NCBI GenBank assembly: GCA_041649015.1
Contig: JBAZNU010000009.1
Location: 31,044 to 95,043, forward strand
Direction: 5' to 3'
Source: Ignavibacteria bacterium
GTDB taxonomy: Bacteria > Bacteroidota > Ignavibacteria > Tepidaquicellales > Tepidaquicellaceae
DNA: 64,000 nt
The notes beneath the pieces are model-generated. The model made no database searches. It saw only the letters and a program-made list of their open reading frames with translations, and was not told the DNA's origin. Shown here piece after piece: positions 1 to 8,652 of this stretch (the stretch's first letter is position 1; every line of letters begins with the position of its first letter). The position numbers were made by a program, and so were the translations under genes.

Positions 1-294
1 AATTATTATAACGGCGATGCAAAGGGTTTTAGGTTCTTTGCTGAATTCGATGGCGTTAATTATCAGATGGGAGACGATATTATATTAAATAACGGTAAAA
101 AAAGTGTTGTTCTGAACTTCCTGCTTCCAGGAGAAGCTATTGTTAAAGTTATGCGAAACGGTGAATGTATTCATGAGTCAAAAGGATTTGGAGGTATTTG
201 GGATGTTAATAATGAAGGTTGTTATCGGATTGAATGCTGGAAAGAGGGAAGAGCATGGATATTTTCTAATCATATAAGAATTTTAAAAAACTGA
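1..294 (+). CDS. C-terminal part of a PHP-domain-like protein (5' end outside window)
   Basis: The frame is open from the first base to the TGA at 292-294, so this is the 3' end of a longer gene; the ATG at 67 is internal rather than a start. The visible 97 residues form a small beta-rich C-terminal domain ending in YRIECWKEGRAWIFSNHIRI. That ending resembles the C-terminal tail of PHP-family metal-dependent phosphoesterases, where a G-R-x-W-I-(F/I)-S-N segment is common. The catalytic metal-binding His and Asp residues would lie upstream and cannot be checked here. purF starts only 7 bp downstream, so the two are probably cotranscribed. The family call rests on recollection of this tail and is tentative. 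Confidence 0.5.
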   Translation, partial: NYYNGDAKGFRFFAEFDGVNYQMGDDIILNNGKKSVVLNFLLPGEAIVKVMRNGECIHESKGFGGIWDVNNEGCYRIECWKEGRAWIFSNHIRILKN

Positions 295-301
295 TATTTA
301 A

Positions 302-1831
302 TTGAAAGAATTCATACTACCCGAAGATATCTATTTATCGGATGATAAATCCGTCAGGGCAAATTGTGGTGTCTTTGGAATCTTTAATCATCCAAAATCT
401 GCAATTATGACTTATTATGGACTCCATGCCTTGCAGCATCGAGGACAAGAATCTGCAGGAATTGTTGCTTCAGAATTTATTTCCGATAAAAATAAATACA
501 GGTTCAATGTTCATAAAGGTCACGGATTGGTTTTATCAATATTTGATGAAGATACACTGGTGAATAATCTTAAAGGGACCTCAGCTATCGGTCATAATAG
601 ATATTCTACTACAGGTTCTTCTCATAAACGGAATAACATTCAACCCTTTAAAGTTAATTATAAAGACGGAAATCTTGCACTTGCCCACAATGGTAACCTT
701 ACCAATGCAAATTTTCTCAGAAAAATGCTTCAGGATGATGGTACCATTTTTCAGACATCAACTGATACAGAAATTATGCTTCATCTTCTTGCTCGTAGTA
801 AAGAAGATGATTTTATTCATCAATTACTAGATGTTTTTAGGCAGGTTAGAGGTTCTTATTCTGTCGTTATTCTGACTGACGATAAATTAATTGCTGCTCG
901 GGATCCTTATGGGGTTCGTCCCTTTGTAATGGGTAAGCTTGATGATAGTTACATATTTGCATCAGAGACTACCTCACTTGATATACTTAACGCTGAATAT
1001 ATTAGAGATGTCGAACCGGGTGAAATAATTGTCATCGATAATGAAGTCATTAAAACTGGTAATGTAAAATCATTCTATATTGAAAAGGTTTCAAAATATA
1101 AGCATTGCATCTTTGAATATATCTATTTCAGCCGTCCCGATAGTCAGATATTCGAGGAGAAAGTAGATAAGGTCAGAAGGAAAATTGGTGCTGCTCTTGC
1201 AATAGAAAACCCGCCTCCGGATAAAGACAATCCCGCTGACGATAAAGAAAAAAAGGTTATTATTATTAATGTTCCTGACTCTTCCAATACAGCAACGCTT
1301 GGCTACTTCAATGAATGTGTAAAGAAGACTAAAAATATTAAGCACGAAATAGGTCTGATAAGAAGTCACTACGTTGGTAGGACATTCATTGAACCCGGAC
1401 AGGATCATAGGCAGATGAAAGTTAAAACCAAATTTAATGTTGTTAAAGGTGTTCTCGCTAACAGAAAAGTTGTAATCGTTGATGATTCCATCGTTAGAGG
1501 TACTACTCTAAAACTCCTTGTCGATTTAATAAAACAAGCAAAACCAAAAGAAATTCATCTGCGAATAACTTCGCCACCTATTGTTTCTCCATGCTATTAT
1601 GGTATGGATTTCCCGTCAAAAGAGGAACTGATAGCAAATCAGTTTAATTGCGATATTGAATCAATTCGAAAATCACTTGGTGTTGAATCTCTGAACTACT
1701 TATCCGTTGAGAGTTTGCTGGAATCTGTTCCTAAAACGACGGATAAAACAGACTATTGTACTGCATGTTTCACTAAAAATTATCCAATTCCTATTGAAAT
1801 TGAAACCGAGAAAACAAAATTTGACGAATAA
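302..1831 (+). CDS. purF: Amidophosphoribosyltransferase
   Basis: Catalyses the first committed step of purine synthesis, PRPP plus glutamine to phosphoribosylamine, in the cytoplasm. The start is TTG at 302. Cys22 in ANCGVFGIF is the predicted N-terminal nucleophile after removal of a 21-residue propeptide. The class II glutaminase domain (about 22-255) carries LHALQHRGQESAGI and IGHNRYSTTG. The phosphoribosyltransferase domain carries the PRPP loop VVIVDDSIVRGTT near residue 395. Four cysteines match the [4Fe-4S] ligands of the Bacillus subtilis-type enzyme: one in KHCIFEYIYF, one in VSPCYYGMD and two in YCTACF. The propeptide and cluster make this the oxygen-sensitive Fe-S type rather than the E. 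coli type. At 509 residues it is slightly long. It follows the PHP-like gene by 7 bp and precedes pepP by 15 bp. Confidence 0.95.
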   Translation: MKEFILPEDIYLSDDKSVRANCGVFGIFNHPKSAIMTYYGLHALQHRGQESAGIVASEFISDKNKYRFNVHKGHGLVLSIFDEDTLVNNLKGTSAIGHNRYSTTGSSHKRNNIQPFKVNYKDGNLALAHNGNLTNANFLRKMLQDDGTIFQTSTDTEIMLHLLARSKEDDFIHQLLDVFRQVRGSYSVVILTDDKLIAARDPYGVRPFVMGKLDDSYIFASETTSLDILNAEYIRDVEPGEIIVIDNEVIKTGNVKSFYIEKVSKYKHCIFEYIYFSRPDSQIFEEKVDKVRRKIGAALAIENPPPDKDNPADDKEKKVIIINVPDSSNTATLGYFNECVKKTKNIKHEIGLIRSHYVGRTFIEPGQDHRQMKVKTKFNVVKGVLANRKVVIVDDSIVRGTTLKLLVDLIKQAKPKEIHLRITSPPIVSPCYYGMDFPSKEELIANQFNCDIESIRKSLGVESLNYLSVESLLESVPKTTDKTDYCTACFTKNYPIPIEIETEKTKFDE

Positions 1832-1846
1832 AACAAATAAAATATT

Positions 1847-3181
1847 ATGGAATTAGCACAAAAATTGTTTCACAAATCCCGTAGAGAAAAACTCAATAAT
1901 ATCCTTGATGAAAATTCATTGGTTATCGTTTTGAGTGCAATTAATGTTCAGCGTTCTTTTGACGACAGCTATAAATTTAAGCAGAATAAAAACTTCTATT
2001 ACCTCACTGGTTTTAATGAACCGAATTCAGCTTTGTTTCTCGCTCCCGGTGGTATGGAGCTGTTCGATGAGAAATCGAGGAAGAAAGTGAAAACTAAAGA
2101 AATCTTGTTCGTTCAAAAGAAAGACCCTTTGAAGGAAACGTGGATTGGTAAAAGACTTGGTTTTGAAAACGTTACTAAGGAAATCGGTATTAATACAGGT
2201 CTTGTTAATTCAAAACTTGGTGATGTTCTCGCAGATTTAATCTCAAGAGATAAGTACAATAAAATTTATTTAAGTCTCTTTGATATGGGCTTCATACGTG
2301 GTGAAATAAAGGAACAGCTTAAAAGTTTTATATCTTCTTTCATTACTCTGTCTTCGAATGTTCAAATATTGGATTATAATTTACTTCTCGGGAAAATGCG
2401 TAATATCAAAAATGACTTTGAAATTGAACAGGTTAGATATGCTTCAACAGTTACTGCTGCAGGGTTTTACAACACTATTCAGTCAATCAAACCTGGTATG
2501 TATGAGTATCAGGTGCAGACACTGCTTGAGTATAATTATAAGCAGCTCGGTTGTCAGGATGTCGCTTTTGAAACGATAGTTGCAGGTGGTAATAATTCAT
2601 GTATCCTTCATTATAACACCAACAGAAATAAATTGAAAAGCGGAGAACTTGTATTGATAGACTCTGGTGCAGAGTTTAATTATTACAACGGCGACCTCAC
2701 AAGAACAGTTCCTGTAAATGGTAAATTCACAAAAGAACAAAGGCAAATTTATCAGATTGTTCTCGATGCTCAGTATGCTGTCATTAAGAAAATAAAACCC
2801 GGTGTCAAACTCACTGATTTAAAAAAGTATTCAGTAGAACAGCTTAAGAAAGGAATGCAAAAACTCGGACTACTTAAAAAAGGTTTTGACATTACAAAAT
2901 ATACTCTCCACGGTGTTGGACATCATATAGGGCTCGATACACATGATGCAGTCGCAAACAAAAAGATAGGAAATAACGATTTTGATAAATTGTTTGTCGG
3001 AAGTATAATTACCGTTGAACCCGGTATTTACTTCCCTGAAGATGCTAAAGAGATTCCTGCAAAGTACAGAAAAATTGGTGTACGTATTGAAGATGACGTG
3101 CTCGTAACAAAAAATGGTTGTGAAGTCCTGTCTGATTCGCTGCCAAAAGAAATTGAGGATATTGAATATTTGATGTGTTAA
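1847..3181 (+). CDS. pepP: Xaa-Pro aminopeptidase (M24B)
   Basis: A cytoplasmic dimanganese peptidase removing N-terminal residues that precede proline. The 444-residue length is normal for the family. An aminopeptidase P N-terminal domain spans about 1-170 and a pita-bread M24 domain about 180-435. All five metal ligands are visible: D272 and D283 in LIDSGAEFNYYNGDLTR, H359 in HGVGHHIGLDTHD, E391 in ITVEPGIYF and E415 in VRIEDDVLVT. Start ATG at 1847, 15 bp after purF. The gene ends at a strong hairpin (3205-3239) that separates it from the convergent hutH-like gene. Confidence 0.93.
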   Translation: MELAQKLFHKSRREKLNNILDENSLVIVLSAINVQRSFDDSYKFKQNKNFYYLTGFNEPNSALFLAPGGMELFDEKSRKKVKTKEILFVQKKDPLKETWIGKRLGFENVTKEIGINTGLVNSKLGDVLADLISRDKYNKIYLSLFDMGFIRGEIKEQLKSFISSFITLSSNVQILDYNLLLGKMRNIKNDFEIEQVRYASTVTAAGFYNTIQSIKPGMYEYQVQTLLEYNYKQLGCQDVAFETIVAGGNNSCILHYNTNRNKLKSGELVLIDSGAEFNYYNGDLTRTVPVNGKFTKEQRQIYQIVLDAQYAVIKKIKPGVKLTDLKKYSVEQLKKGMQKLGLLKKGFDITKYTLHGVGHHIGLDTHDAVANKKIGNNDFDKLFVGSIITVEPGIYFPEDAKEIPAKYRKIGVRIEDDVLVTKNGCEVLSDSLPKEIEDIEYLMC

Positions 3182-3204
3182 TCAAATTTTAATTTATATC
3201 TGAT

Positions 3205-3239
3205 AATCAAAAGCCCGTGAGTACCGCGGGCTTTTGATT
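3205..3239. terminator. Bidirectional intrinsic terminator between pepP and hutH
   Basis: A perfect 13-bp stem (3205-3217 paired with 3227-3239, core AAAAGCCCG/CGGGCTTTT) with a 9-base loop. The A-rich and T-rich flanks can serve as U-tracts in both directions, as expected between convergent genes. Confidence 0.85.
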
Positions 3240-3264
3240 TAGCTATGTAAATATTAATCCTCTA

Positions 3265-4791
3265 TTAATAAGTTTTCAGTTCACCAATCTCTGTCTCAAC
3301 TGCTTTCAATATATCATGACTCTTCACACAAACCATCATATTGTTATGGTCTTTAAAAAGCGGCCTGTCAATATCAAGATGTTCAACTACTTTCCTCACT
3401 GCCCTATGCGCTGCCTTCGTTCCTTTTCCTACACTGTAATCTCTGAAATCAATGGCTTGTGCTGCCGCAATATATTCTATCCCGAGTATTCCCCATGCAT
3501 TTTCAATTATCTGCCTGTTCTTTAAAGCTGTATTCATACCCATACTCACAAAATCTTCTTGATCAGCAGCAGCAGGAATCGATTGTATTGAAGCAGGCAT
3601 AGATAGTATTCTCTGCTCAACAATTAGCATGTCAGCCGTGTACTGGCTCAGCATATGTCCTGAAAACATTCCGGCACCTTTTGTCAAAAATGCCGGCAGA
3701 CCAACACTTAATGCCGGATGCAGCAATCTGTTTAATCTTCTCTCTGAAAGTACACATACCATTGTAAGCGATGCACCAAGCATATCAAGTGGTACGCTTA
3801 TCGGTGAACCTTGAAAATTCGCGCCGGTTAATACCACTTCATCATCCGGTATGAAAATCGGATTGTCGCCTATCCCGTTCAGTTCTATCTCTACCTGCTC
3901 GCGAGTCCATCTCAGTTGGTCTCTTGCAGCACCAATCACCTGCGGAGTCGAACGCATCGAATATGCATCCTGTACTTTTACCTTTACCTTGCCAAGTAAA
4001 TCCGAACCCTCAATCATCTTTTTTATATTTTCAGCTGAAGTTATTGCACCCCTGAATCCTCTTAACTGATGTAATCTTGCATCGTAAGGTTTAAGGTTTG
4101 CCATAAGTGCCTCTAACGACATAGTTGCAGCTATCTCAGCTTGCTTTAAAAGTCTTTCAATTTCGTAAACCTGCAGGCACCCCATTGCATTCATAACATT
4201 ACTGCCGTTTATTGCCGATAGACCGTCACGTGCCTGTAATCCGGGTACGGGTATTCCCGCTTTCTTTAACGCTTTAATCGTTGGCATTCTCTTTCCTTCA
4301 TAAAAAGATTCGCCCTCTCCCATCAAAGAAAGTGCGATCTGGCTCATCGGGGATAAGTCTCCGCATGCTCCTACGCTGCCTTTCGTGCATACAACCGGTG
4401 TTACTCCTTTATTCAGCATTTCAACGTATGTCTGTGTTATCTCCGGTCTACATCCGGAAAGACCGTTTGCATGTACATTAATCCTGGCAAGCATCGCGCC
4501 TCTTACAATCTCAATTGGAAATGGTTCTCCTATACCTGCCGCATGATTGTAGATTAAATACTTCTGAAACTCTTTTATTTCATTCTCATTCAGTACAACG
4601 TTTACAAGTTCTCCTATTCCTGTATTTACACCGTACATGATTTCTTTGGCTTCTATTCTCTTCTCAAGAAATGCTCTGCACTTTTTAATTCTTTCAATGG
4701 CATCAGGATGAAGTTCAACTTTATCGTTCTTTACTGCTACGTTGTAGACGTCTTCTATCTTTAGATTCTTTCCTGTTACTGTTACTGGCAT
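3265..4791 (-). CDS. hutH: Histidine ammonia-lyase-type MIO enzyme with Ala-Cys-Gly triad
   Basis: An aromatic amino acid lyase of the HAL/TAL/PAL family, most like HAL, which converts histidine to urocanate and ammonia. The 508-residue length is typical. Residues line up in number with Pseudomonas putida HAL: Y53 (YGVNTGIG), H83 (YNHAAG), N195 (AINGS), and E412 in ADQEDFVSMG. The cofactor-forming triad, normally Ala142-Ser143-Gly144, reads Ala142-Cys143-Gly144 here in GSVGACGDLSPMS. I checked this in the bases: codons complementary to 4360-4368. A Cys at this position is reported to still permit MIO formation in mutants of the P. putida enzyme, so activity is plausible. HAL residue Ser82 is Asn and the His after QED is Phe, so substrate preference is uncertain. 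No other hut genes are in the window. Confidence 0.88.
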   Translation of the reverse strand: MPVTVTGKNLKIEDVYNVAVKNDKVELHPDAIERIKKCRAFLEKRIEAKEIMYGVNTGIGELVNVVLNENEIKEFQKYLIYNHAAGIGEPFPIEIVRGAMLARINVHANGLSGCRPEITQTYVEMLNKGVTPVVCTKGSVGACGDLSPMSQIALSLMGEGESFYEGKRMPTIKALKKAGIPVPGLQARDGLSAINGSNVMNAMGCLQVYEIERLLKQAEIAATMSLEALMANLKPYDARLHQLRGFRGAITSAENIKKMIEGSDLLGKVKVKVQDAYSMRSTPQVIGAARDQLRWTREQVEIELNGIGDNPIFIPDDEVVLTGANFQGSPISVPLDMLGASLTMVCVLSERRLNRLLHPALSVGLPAFLTKGAGMFSGHMLSQYTADMLIVEQRILSMPASIQSIPAAADQEDFVSMGMNTALKNRQIIENAWGILGIEYIAAAQAIDFRDYSVGKGTKAAHRAVRKVVEHLDIDRPLFKDHNNMMVCVKSHDILKAVETEIGELKTY

Positions 4792-5182
4792 GACATTATT
4801 CCTCTTTTGTATTTTGATTTATACAAATATAGTATTATTAAGATACCTTAAAAATTCAATTTCTTAACTCTTGTATTAAAAATGTTCTAATTCTTATTTG
4901 TCGTGTATTAAATAATTCTTATTGCCAATAATGAATTATTCCTTTTAGAATAAACATCTCAAGTCTTACATTTAAAGGTTTTTTCTTAACTCATGTATCT
5001 GAAAATTTTCTCTTTTATTTTCCTTAAATAAACAATATCTTATCTTAAATTCATACGTAATTGGGTCATGAGGACAGTATTTCTTAATATTTTATTTTGA
5101 GATCTGATATTCGGTACGTTTCATCAAACGGTATTTAGCCCATTTATTTTTTAAATGAATTAAAATTATTCAACCTATTAAT
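4792..5182. promoter_or_regulatory. Divergent intergenic region with inverted and direct repeats
   Basis: 391 bp between the leftward hutH-like gene and the rightward sensor kinase; it must hold both promoters. It contains an imperfect inverted repeat at 4911-4940 (AATAATTC..TATTG against CAATAATGAATTATT, one bulge, almost no loop). It also contains a 16-bp direct repeat TTCTTAACTCwTGTAT at 4861 and 4983, differing at one base. A TATATTTG box on the minus strand at 4824-4831 matches the Bacteroidota -7 element TAnnTTTG, 33 bp upstream of the hutH start. No clear -33 element is seen, so promoter placement is tentative. Confidence 0.4.
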
Positions 5183-7114
5183 ATGCCGGACACTAAAGAT
5201 TCTTACAAAGTACTTATTCTTGAAGATAACATAAATGATTCGAACCTCATTAAAATCGAATTATCTCATAATATCGAAGCCAACTTGATTTTTAAAACTG
5301 TAAACAGCAAAAACGATTTCATAAATTCATTAAAAGATTTCATTCCCGATATTGTAATAAGCGATTTTAACCTGCCTCAATTCAACGGTTTCGAGGCTCT
5401 TGCATTGACCATTGAACATGATAAGAATCTTCCTTTTATAATTTCTACCGGTTCTTTGACTGAGGAACATGCTGCTGATTCAATCAAACTCGGTGCTTGG
5501 GATTATGTTGTTAAAGAAAGACTGCACCGCCTTCCGACAGCTTTCGTAAACGCATTGAAAATCAAAAAAGAGAGAATTAATAGACTTCAGATTGAAAAAG
5601 ATTTACGGGATAGTCAGATGTTTGTTCAAAATCTTGCCCAAGCGTCTCCTGTCGGTATTTTTCGTACTAAAGTTGATGGTTGCGTTACTTATGTTAATCC
5701 GAAATGGTCCGAATTAACTGGACTTAAATCTGCTGATTCAATGGATCTAAATTGGACTTCAGTACTTCATCCCGAAGATAAAGAAAAATTATCTGGTTTG
5801 TTTGATAATCATGGCTCTTCTGTTGAGTTGAGATTTTTAAAATCGGATGGCGATGTTGGTTGGGTCATTGCTAATACTGTACCTGAAATCACAGACGGGA
5901 AAACTATTGGCTACATTGGTACTATTACTGATATTACGGATAGGAAAAATATTGAATCTGAAATTATAAAAGAGAAGGAAAGAGCTGAAGCAAGCGATAA
6001 ACTTAAAACTGCTTTCATGAACAATATATCCCATGAAATACGAACTCCGTTAAATGGAATTCTTGGTTTTTCTTCTTTGCTTTTTGAACCTGATATCACA
6101 GATGATGATCGAAAATCTTACTTTGATATCATCGATAGCAGCAGTAAAAGACTCATTCAGACTATTACTGATTATATGGATATTTCGCTTATCACCTCAG
6201 GTAGTGTTAGTGTGGATAATACAATGTTTAAACTGATTGATTTACTCGATGAGATATACAACTTGAATAAGCCGCTTTTTGTGAAAAAGGGAATAAAATT
6301 TGAATTTAATATCCCTCCGGATTTAAGGAGTATTAATATTGATGTTGACAGAGAATTGTTGAGTAAGGTCTTTCAGCATCTTATTGATAATGCCCTTAAG
6401 TTTACCCAAAAGGGGAAAGTCATTCTTGGCGGTGAAATGAAAAAGGGTTTTGTAGAATTGTATGTTAAGGATACAGGTGTTGGAATAAGTAAAGATGTCC
6501 TTGCTATTATTTTTGATGATTTTATGCAGGAAGATTCATCCTCGTCTCGAGGTTATGAAGGCAGCGGTCTTGGACTTGCTATTGTGAAAGGATTTATAAA
6601 AATACTCGGAGGCTCAATTAAAGTTGATTCCGAAAAAAGAATCGGCAGTACTTTTACTTTTACTATTCCTTGTAATAATAAAGAACCTATAAATTCAATT
6701 GATAATAAGAAATCCGAAATAATTTGTAACTCAATTCCTGTTATTCTTATAGCTGAGGATGATGATTTTAACTTCTTCTACCTACGGACTATCCTGAAGA
6801 ATTATTTCGAATTAATTCATGCTAAAGACGGTGGAGAGGTTCTTGAATTGTTTAACGCAAATCCTGATATTCAACTTATTTTGATGGATATAAAAATGCC
6901 TGTTCTAAATGGAATAGAAGTCACTAAGAAAATCAGGGAAACAAATAAAGATATACCCATTATTGCTGTTACTGCCTATGCTCAAAAAGGAGACTATGAA
7001 AGATGTATCCATGCAGGCTGTAATGAATATGTAACTAAACCTATCCAGAGAGAATTGTTATTCGATACTATCAAAAAATTTGGAATTACCGTTAAAAACA
7101 GAGCAAAAAGTTGA
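5183..7114 (+). CDS. Hybrid sensor histidine kinase, REC-PAS-HisKA-HATPase-REC
   Basis: A 643-residue soluble phosphorelay protein with no membrane segment. An N-terminal receiver domain spans about 6-125, with phospho-acceptor D61 in VISDFNLPQFNG. A PAS domain follows (about 145-255, SPVGIFRTKVDGCVTYVNP). The HisKA domain has phospho-His H284 in NNISHEIRTPLNG. The HATPase spans about 385-497, with the N-box IDNALKF and G-boxes VKDTGVGIS and GSGLGLAIV. A C-terminal receiver spans about 518-635, with D569 in LILMDIKMPVLNG and conserved K619 in YVTKP. The layout suggests an upstream kinase or phosphotransfer protein feeds the first receiver and the last one passes phosphate on. There is no DNA-binding output domain and no partner regulator beside it, so its target is unknown. 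Confidence 0.9.
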   Translation: MPDTKDSYKVLILEDNINDSNLIKIELSHNIEANLIFKTVNSKNDFINSLKDFIPDIVISDFNLPQFNGFEALALTIEHDKNLPFIISTGSLTEEHAADSIKLGAWDYVVKERLHRLPTAFVNALKIKKERINRLQIEKDLRDSQMFVQNLAQASPVGIFRTKVDGCVTYVNPKWSELTGLKSADSMDLNWTSVLHPEDKEKLSGLFDNHGSSVELRFLKSDGDVGWVIANTVPEITDGKTIGYIGTITDITDRKNIESEIIKEKERAEASDKLKTAFMNNISHEIRTPLNGILGFSSLLFEPDITDDDRKSYFDIIDSSSKRLIQTITDYMDISLITSGSVSVDNTMFKLIDLLDEIYNLNKPLFVKKGIKFEFNIPPDLRSINIDVDRELLSKVFQHLIDNALKFTQKGKVILGGEMKKGFVELYVKDTGVGISKDVLAIIFDDFMQEDSSSSRGYEGSGLGLAIVKGFIKILGGSIKVDSEKRIGSTFTFTIPCNNKEPINSIDNKKSEIICNSIPVILIAEDDDFNFFYLRTILKNYFELIHAKDGGEVLELFNANPDIQLILMDIKMPVLNGIEVTKKIRETNKDIPIIAVTAYAQKGDYERCIHAGCNEYVTKPIQRELLFDTIKKFGITVKNRAKS

Positions 7115-7315
7115 AATAATGATATTTATAGTCACTTTTTCTTTTGATAATATGAAAAAATGTACCTTCAATGCTTTTGATATTCAATAGTCGTGCCATA
7201 ATCATTCTAGAAAGAAAATTATTATGTTGTATTAATTATTTCTTCTGCTTATTTTAATAAAAAATTATATTACATTTATTACAAGTTTAACACTAAATAA
7301 TAGAAAGGACTAAAC

Positions 7316-8305
7316 ATGAAAAAGTACACTAATTCAGCAATTGTGCTGCTGATAATCTTATCTCTCAGCATAGTTTATGTATCCTGCAACAAAGATGAAA
7401 ATCCCCTTGTTCCCCCAAGTGATGTTACATCTATTCAGGCGAACGGTACCATTCAGCAGAATACTCGTACTAATGCAACTGGTACTCTAATTGTTGTTGA
7501 CCAAAATGGTGCACCGGTTTCGGGTATTTCTGGTTCAAATGTAACAGCATACATGAGATGGCCTGCTAAGGTTGCGGATTCTGTCGCGGGTGCGGTTACT
7601 GTTACTTCAAACACTGGTTCAGGAAAAAATGTCTCTGGTGCCGTTACTATGGACTACAGTGGAAGCATGGGTTCTTCTCAGATTCAGTGTATGGAAGATG
7701 GTGTAAAAACATACATAAACGCTATGGGCTCAAATGACCAGTCCGAAATTATTAAATTCGACGATGTGGTTATCGTAGCTCAACCTTTTACCAACAATAA
7801 AGCTCTGCTTATTAACGCTGTTGACAGTAATTTTAGTCTCGGTGGAAGTACTGCTTTATATCAGTCTATTTACAAAGGAACAACCGACCTGATACCTGTG
7901 AGTGGAACGTCGTACACTAAAGCTGTTATTGCTTTTACTGACGGTGGTGAAAATGCTTCATCAGTATCAAGAGCTACTATGATTAGTACAGCTCTGAATA
8001 ACGCTATTCCTGTTTACTCTATTTTCTTGTATAACGATACTACAAATTCTCTTGCAAGAGATATGAGAAATATTGCTGATACAACTGGCGGATTCTTCTT
8101 CTGGGCTAAACCCGATGCAACTTGTTCTTCTTCATTAACGGGTGTGTATAATACTATTAAAGGTCAGATTTCAGGTTCCTATTCTATGGACATAAATTGG
8201 CCGGCAAGTACATTACCTCCTACTGGTACATTAGTTAGGGTAACCATAATAATTAGTTTCAACGGAATGAAATCATCATTTACAAAAACTTATAATATCT
8301 TGTAA
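7316..8305 (+). CDS. Lipoprotein with von Willebrand factor A domain
   Basis: 329 residues. A signal peptide ends at a lipobox-like VYVSC with C24 as the lipidation site, so it is probably anchored in the outer membrane. A Thr/Ser/Asn-rich linker with a small beta domain (about 40-105) precedes a vWA domain (about 108-285). The MIDAS metal-binding set is present: D113-x-S-x-S in MDYSGSMG, a Thr in GGSTALYQ, and the distal Asp in AFTDGGENAS. Such domains bind metal-dependent protein ligands at the surface. A good Shine-Dalgarno (GAAAGGA, 7303-7309) supports the ATG at 7316. It has its own terminator and faces a beta-barrel gene downstream. The ligand is unknown. Confidence 0.85.
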   Translation: MKKYTNSAIVLLIILSLSIVYVSCNKDENPLVPPSDVTSIQANGTIQQNTRTNATGTLIVVDQNGAPVSGISGSNVTAYMRWPAKVADSVAGAVTVTSNTGSGKNVSGAVTMDYSGSMGSSQIQCMEDGVKTYINAMGSNDQSEIIKFDDVVIVAQPFTNNKALLINAVDSNFSLGGSTALYQSIYKGTTDLIPVSGTSYTKAVIAFTDGGENASSVSRATMISTALNNAIPVYSIFLYNDTTNSLARDMRNIADTTGGFFFWAKPDATCSSSLTGVYNTIKGQISGSYSMDINWPASTLPPTGTLVRVTIIISFNGMKSSFTKTYNIL

Positions 8306-8325
8306 TTAAATCTTATCTATAATTT

Positions 8326-8357
8326 AAAGGCATTCTGTAATATAGAATGCCTTTTTT
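8326..8357 (+). terminator. Intrinsic terminator after the vWA lipoprotein gene
   Basis: An 11-bp stem AAAGGCATTCT/AGAATGCCTTT (8326-8336 with 8344-8354), a 7-base loop, then a run of T. It lies 20 bp after the stop codon. Confidence 0.85.
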
Positions 8358-8652
8358 ATTTAACCTCCATTCTTCTTAAGGTATCAAATCCTTATCAGTC
8401 ATCGTATGTTCCGGTAATTCTGCTTTGCTCGTAAGAATAAATATTTTATTCTCTGAGTTTACTTTATATGTGAAAAGCATAAATTGATATGCTGTTAAAC
8501 TTTGTTTCATATTTTCATGTCTATTATATAGAGCCAAAACTGTGCTTAATGTTGGTTATTAATAGATGAAGGTTCTTATGCGAATTTCATAATCTTTTGG
8601 AACAAAATTTTATTTATTGTGTTTGAAATGTATAAGCATTATTATTACAACT
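8358..8652. other. Intergenic region, promoter expected
   Basis: About 295 bp of AT-rich sequence between the vWA gene terminator and the next gene. I see no convincing ORF, repeat or structured RNA in it. It presumably carries the promoter for the beta-barrel protein. Confidence 0.4.

Noticed and set aside
8617..8652. Upstream TTG start for the barrel protein
   Set aside because: It adds 12 residues ahead of a complete signal peptide that starts cleanly at ATG 8653.
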